From positions 1-6,638 of the forward strand of contig JALRLN010000073.1 of assembly GCA_023254445.1 (NCBI GenBank): a stretch of 6,638 bases of DNA. The letters are read 5' to 3'. Each line of letters begins with the position of its first letter. Position 1 is the stretch's first letter. Both the position numbers and the translations under genes were made by a program. Below, piece after piece: positions 6,115-6,638 of the stretch. Under the pieces are notes generated by a model, which searched no databases, was not told the origin of the DNA, and was given only the letters and a program-made list of their open reading frames with translations. The stretch comes from Candidatus Poseidoniaceae archaeon. GTDB lineage: Archaea > Thermoplasmatota > Poseidoniia > Poseidoniales > Poseidoniaceae.

Positions 6115-6638
6115 GTGACTGCGGAGGCGGAGGACGTGACGGCGGACGGGACGTCCGCTGACGACGCGCTTTCTTCCGACGAGGCAGAGGTGCTCACGAC
6201 CGTGTGGCACGACCGACCTGAGGAGGTCGATCTGCTTGACTCGGGCGATACGGTGCTTCAAACCCCGGTCGAGCAGTGGATGGAGGAGGTCCGCCTCACC
6301 TCCACTCGAGATGTCCCCATCCCAGACCGCTTGGTCGACCAGGTCATTGGGCAAGAGGCAGGGTCGGTCATCATCCGAAAGGCGGCCGAACAGCGCCGCC
6401 ACATGCTGATGATTGGGGACCCGGGGACGGGCAAGTCCATGCTGGCACGCTCGATGACCGAACTGCTGCCGAAGGATGCCTTGGAGGACGTGCTCGTGTA
6501 TCCCAACGAGGAGGACGAGAACGAACCCCGCGTTCGCTCGGTTCCAGCCGGTCGTGGCGACCGCATCGTCAAGGTGCAGCGCGAAGCCATCCGCGTGCAG
6601 CGTGAAAAAACGCAGAAGATGCTGCTCATTGCCTTCGT
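6115..6638 (+). CDS. lonB: Archaeal LonB ATP-dependent membrane protease, N-terminal part (3' partial)
   Basis: LonB is a membrane-anchored AAA+ serine protease that degrades damaged and regulatory proteins at the cytoplasmic face of the archaeal membrane. The visible 174 residues hold the start of the AAA+ domain: VPIPDRLVDQVIGQ (67-80), KAAEQRRHMLMI (89-100), Walker A G-D-P-G-T-G-K-S (101-108), and ELLPKDALEDVLVYPNEEDENEPR (116-139), all close to archaeal LonB as I recall it. The window ends in KMLLIAF, where the two-helix membrane insertion should begin; Walker B and the Ser-Lys protease dyad lie outside. The start is uncertain. An in-frame stop at 6067 limits it, and the first in-frame ATG (6280) would cut conserved sequence close. 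GTG at 6115 is chosen as the longest plausible start. GTG at 6136 has a better-spaced GGAGG (6123-6127, 8 nt). An acidic N-terminal extension of about 45 residues precedes the conserved core. It lies 65 nt downstream of the surface gene on the same strand and could be co-transcribed. Confidence 0.88.
   Translation, partial: MTAEAEDVTADGTSADDALSSDEAEVLTTVWHDRPEEVDLLDSGDTVLQTPVEQWMEEVRLTSTRDVPIPDRLVDQVIGQEAGSVIIRKAAEQRRHMLMIGDPGTGKSMLARSMTELLPKDALEDVLVYPNEEDENEPRVRSVPAGRGDRIVKVQREAIRVQREKTQKMLLIAF

Noticed and set aside
6258..6629. Minus-strand and alternative plus-frame open frames over the lonB region
   Set aside because: The lonB frame contains Walker A and family-specific segments and is open to the window end. 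The others are shadows.

Overview
The window is GC-rich and dense with genes. It most likely comes from a marine planktonic euryarchaeon of the Marine Group II / Candidatus Poseidoniales type. That placement is an inference. It rests on an archaeal-type membrane LonB protease, a TrmI-type tRNA m1A methyltransferase, archaeal-looking TATA-like boxes about 25 nt upstream of start codons, and large C-terminally anchored surface proteins built from Ig/CARDB/cadherin-like modules. No rRNA, tRNA, CRISPR array or mobile element was seen.

Layout: (1) 3-1736 (+) is the 3' part of a gene for a cell-surface protein. It has several beta-sandwich modules, one transmembrane helix and a cytoplasmic zinc-ribbon tail. 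(2) 1737-2528 (-) encodes a complete TrmI-family tRNA (adenine-N1)-methyltransferase. It converges on the first gene with no spacer, and the two TGA stops together form the palindrome TGATCA. (3) 2529-2617 is an 89-bp divergent promoter region. Each flanking gene has an AT-rich box about 24-26 nt from its start codon, which suggests leaderless or nearly leaderless transcripts. (4) 2618-6049 (+) encodes a complete 1143-residue secreted and membrane-anchored protein. It has a thioredoxin/Omp28-like N-terminal domain with a CPHC motif, then CARDB, Ig and cadherin-like modules, a short coiled coil, one membrane helix and a proline-rich cytoplasmic tail ending in a Trp/Tyr-rich motif. (5) 6050-6114 is a short spacer with overlapping potential hairpins. 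(6) 6115-6638 (+) is the 5' part of lonB, cut by the window edge just where the membrane insertion is expected to begin.

The genes do not form one obvious pathway. TrmI and LonB are housekeeping functions for tRNA stability and membrane protein quality control. The two surface proteins share a plan of long extracellular beta-rich stalk, single helix and short cytoplasmic tail. No clear multi-gene undescribed system is present. The most unusual items are the thioredoxin-like surface protein with its C-terminal tail motif and the surface protein with an intracellular zinc ribbon.
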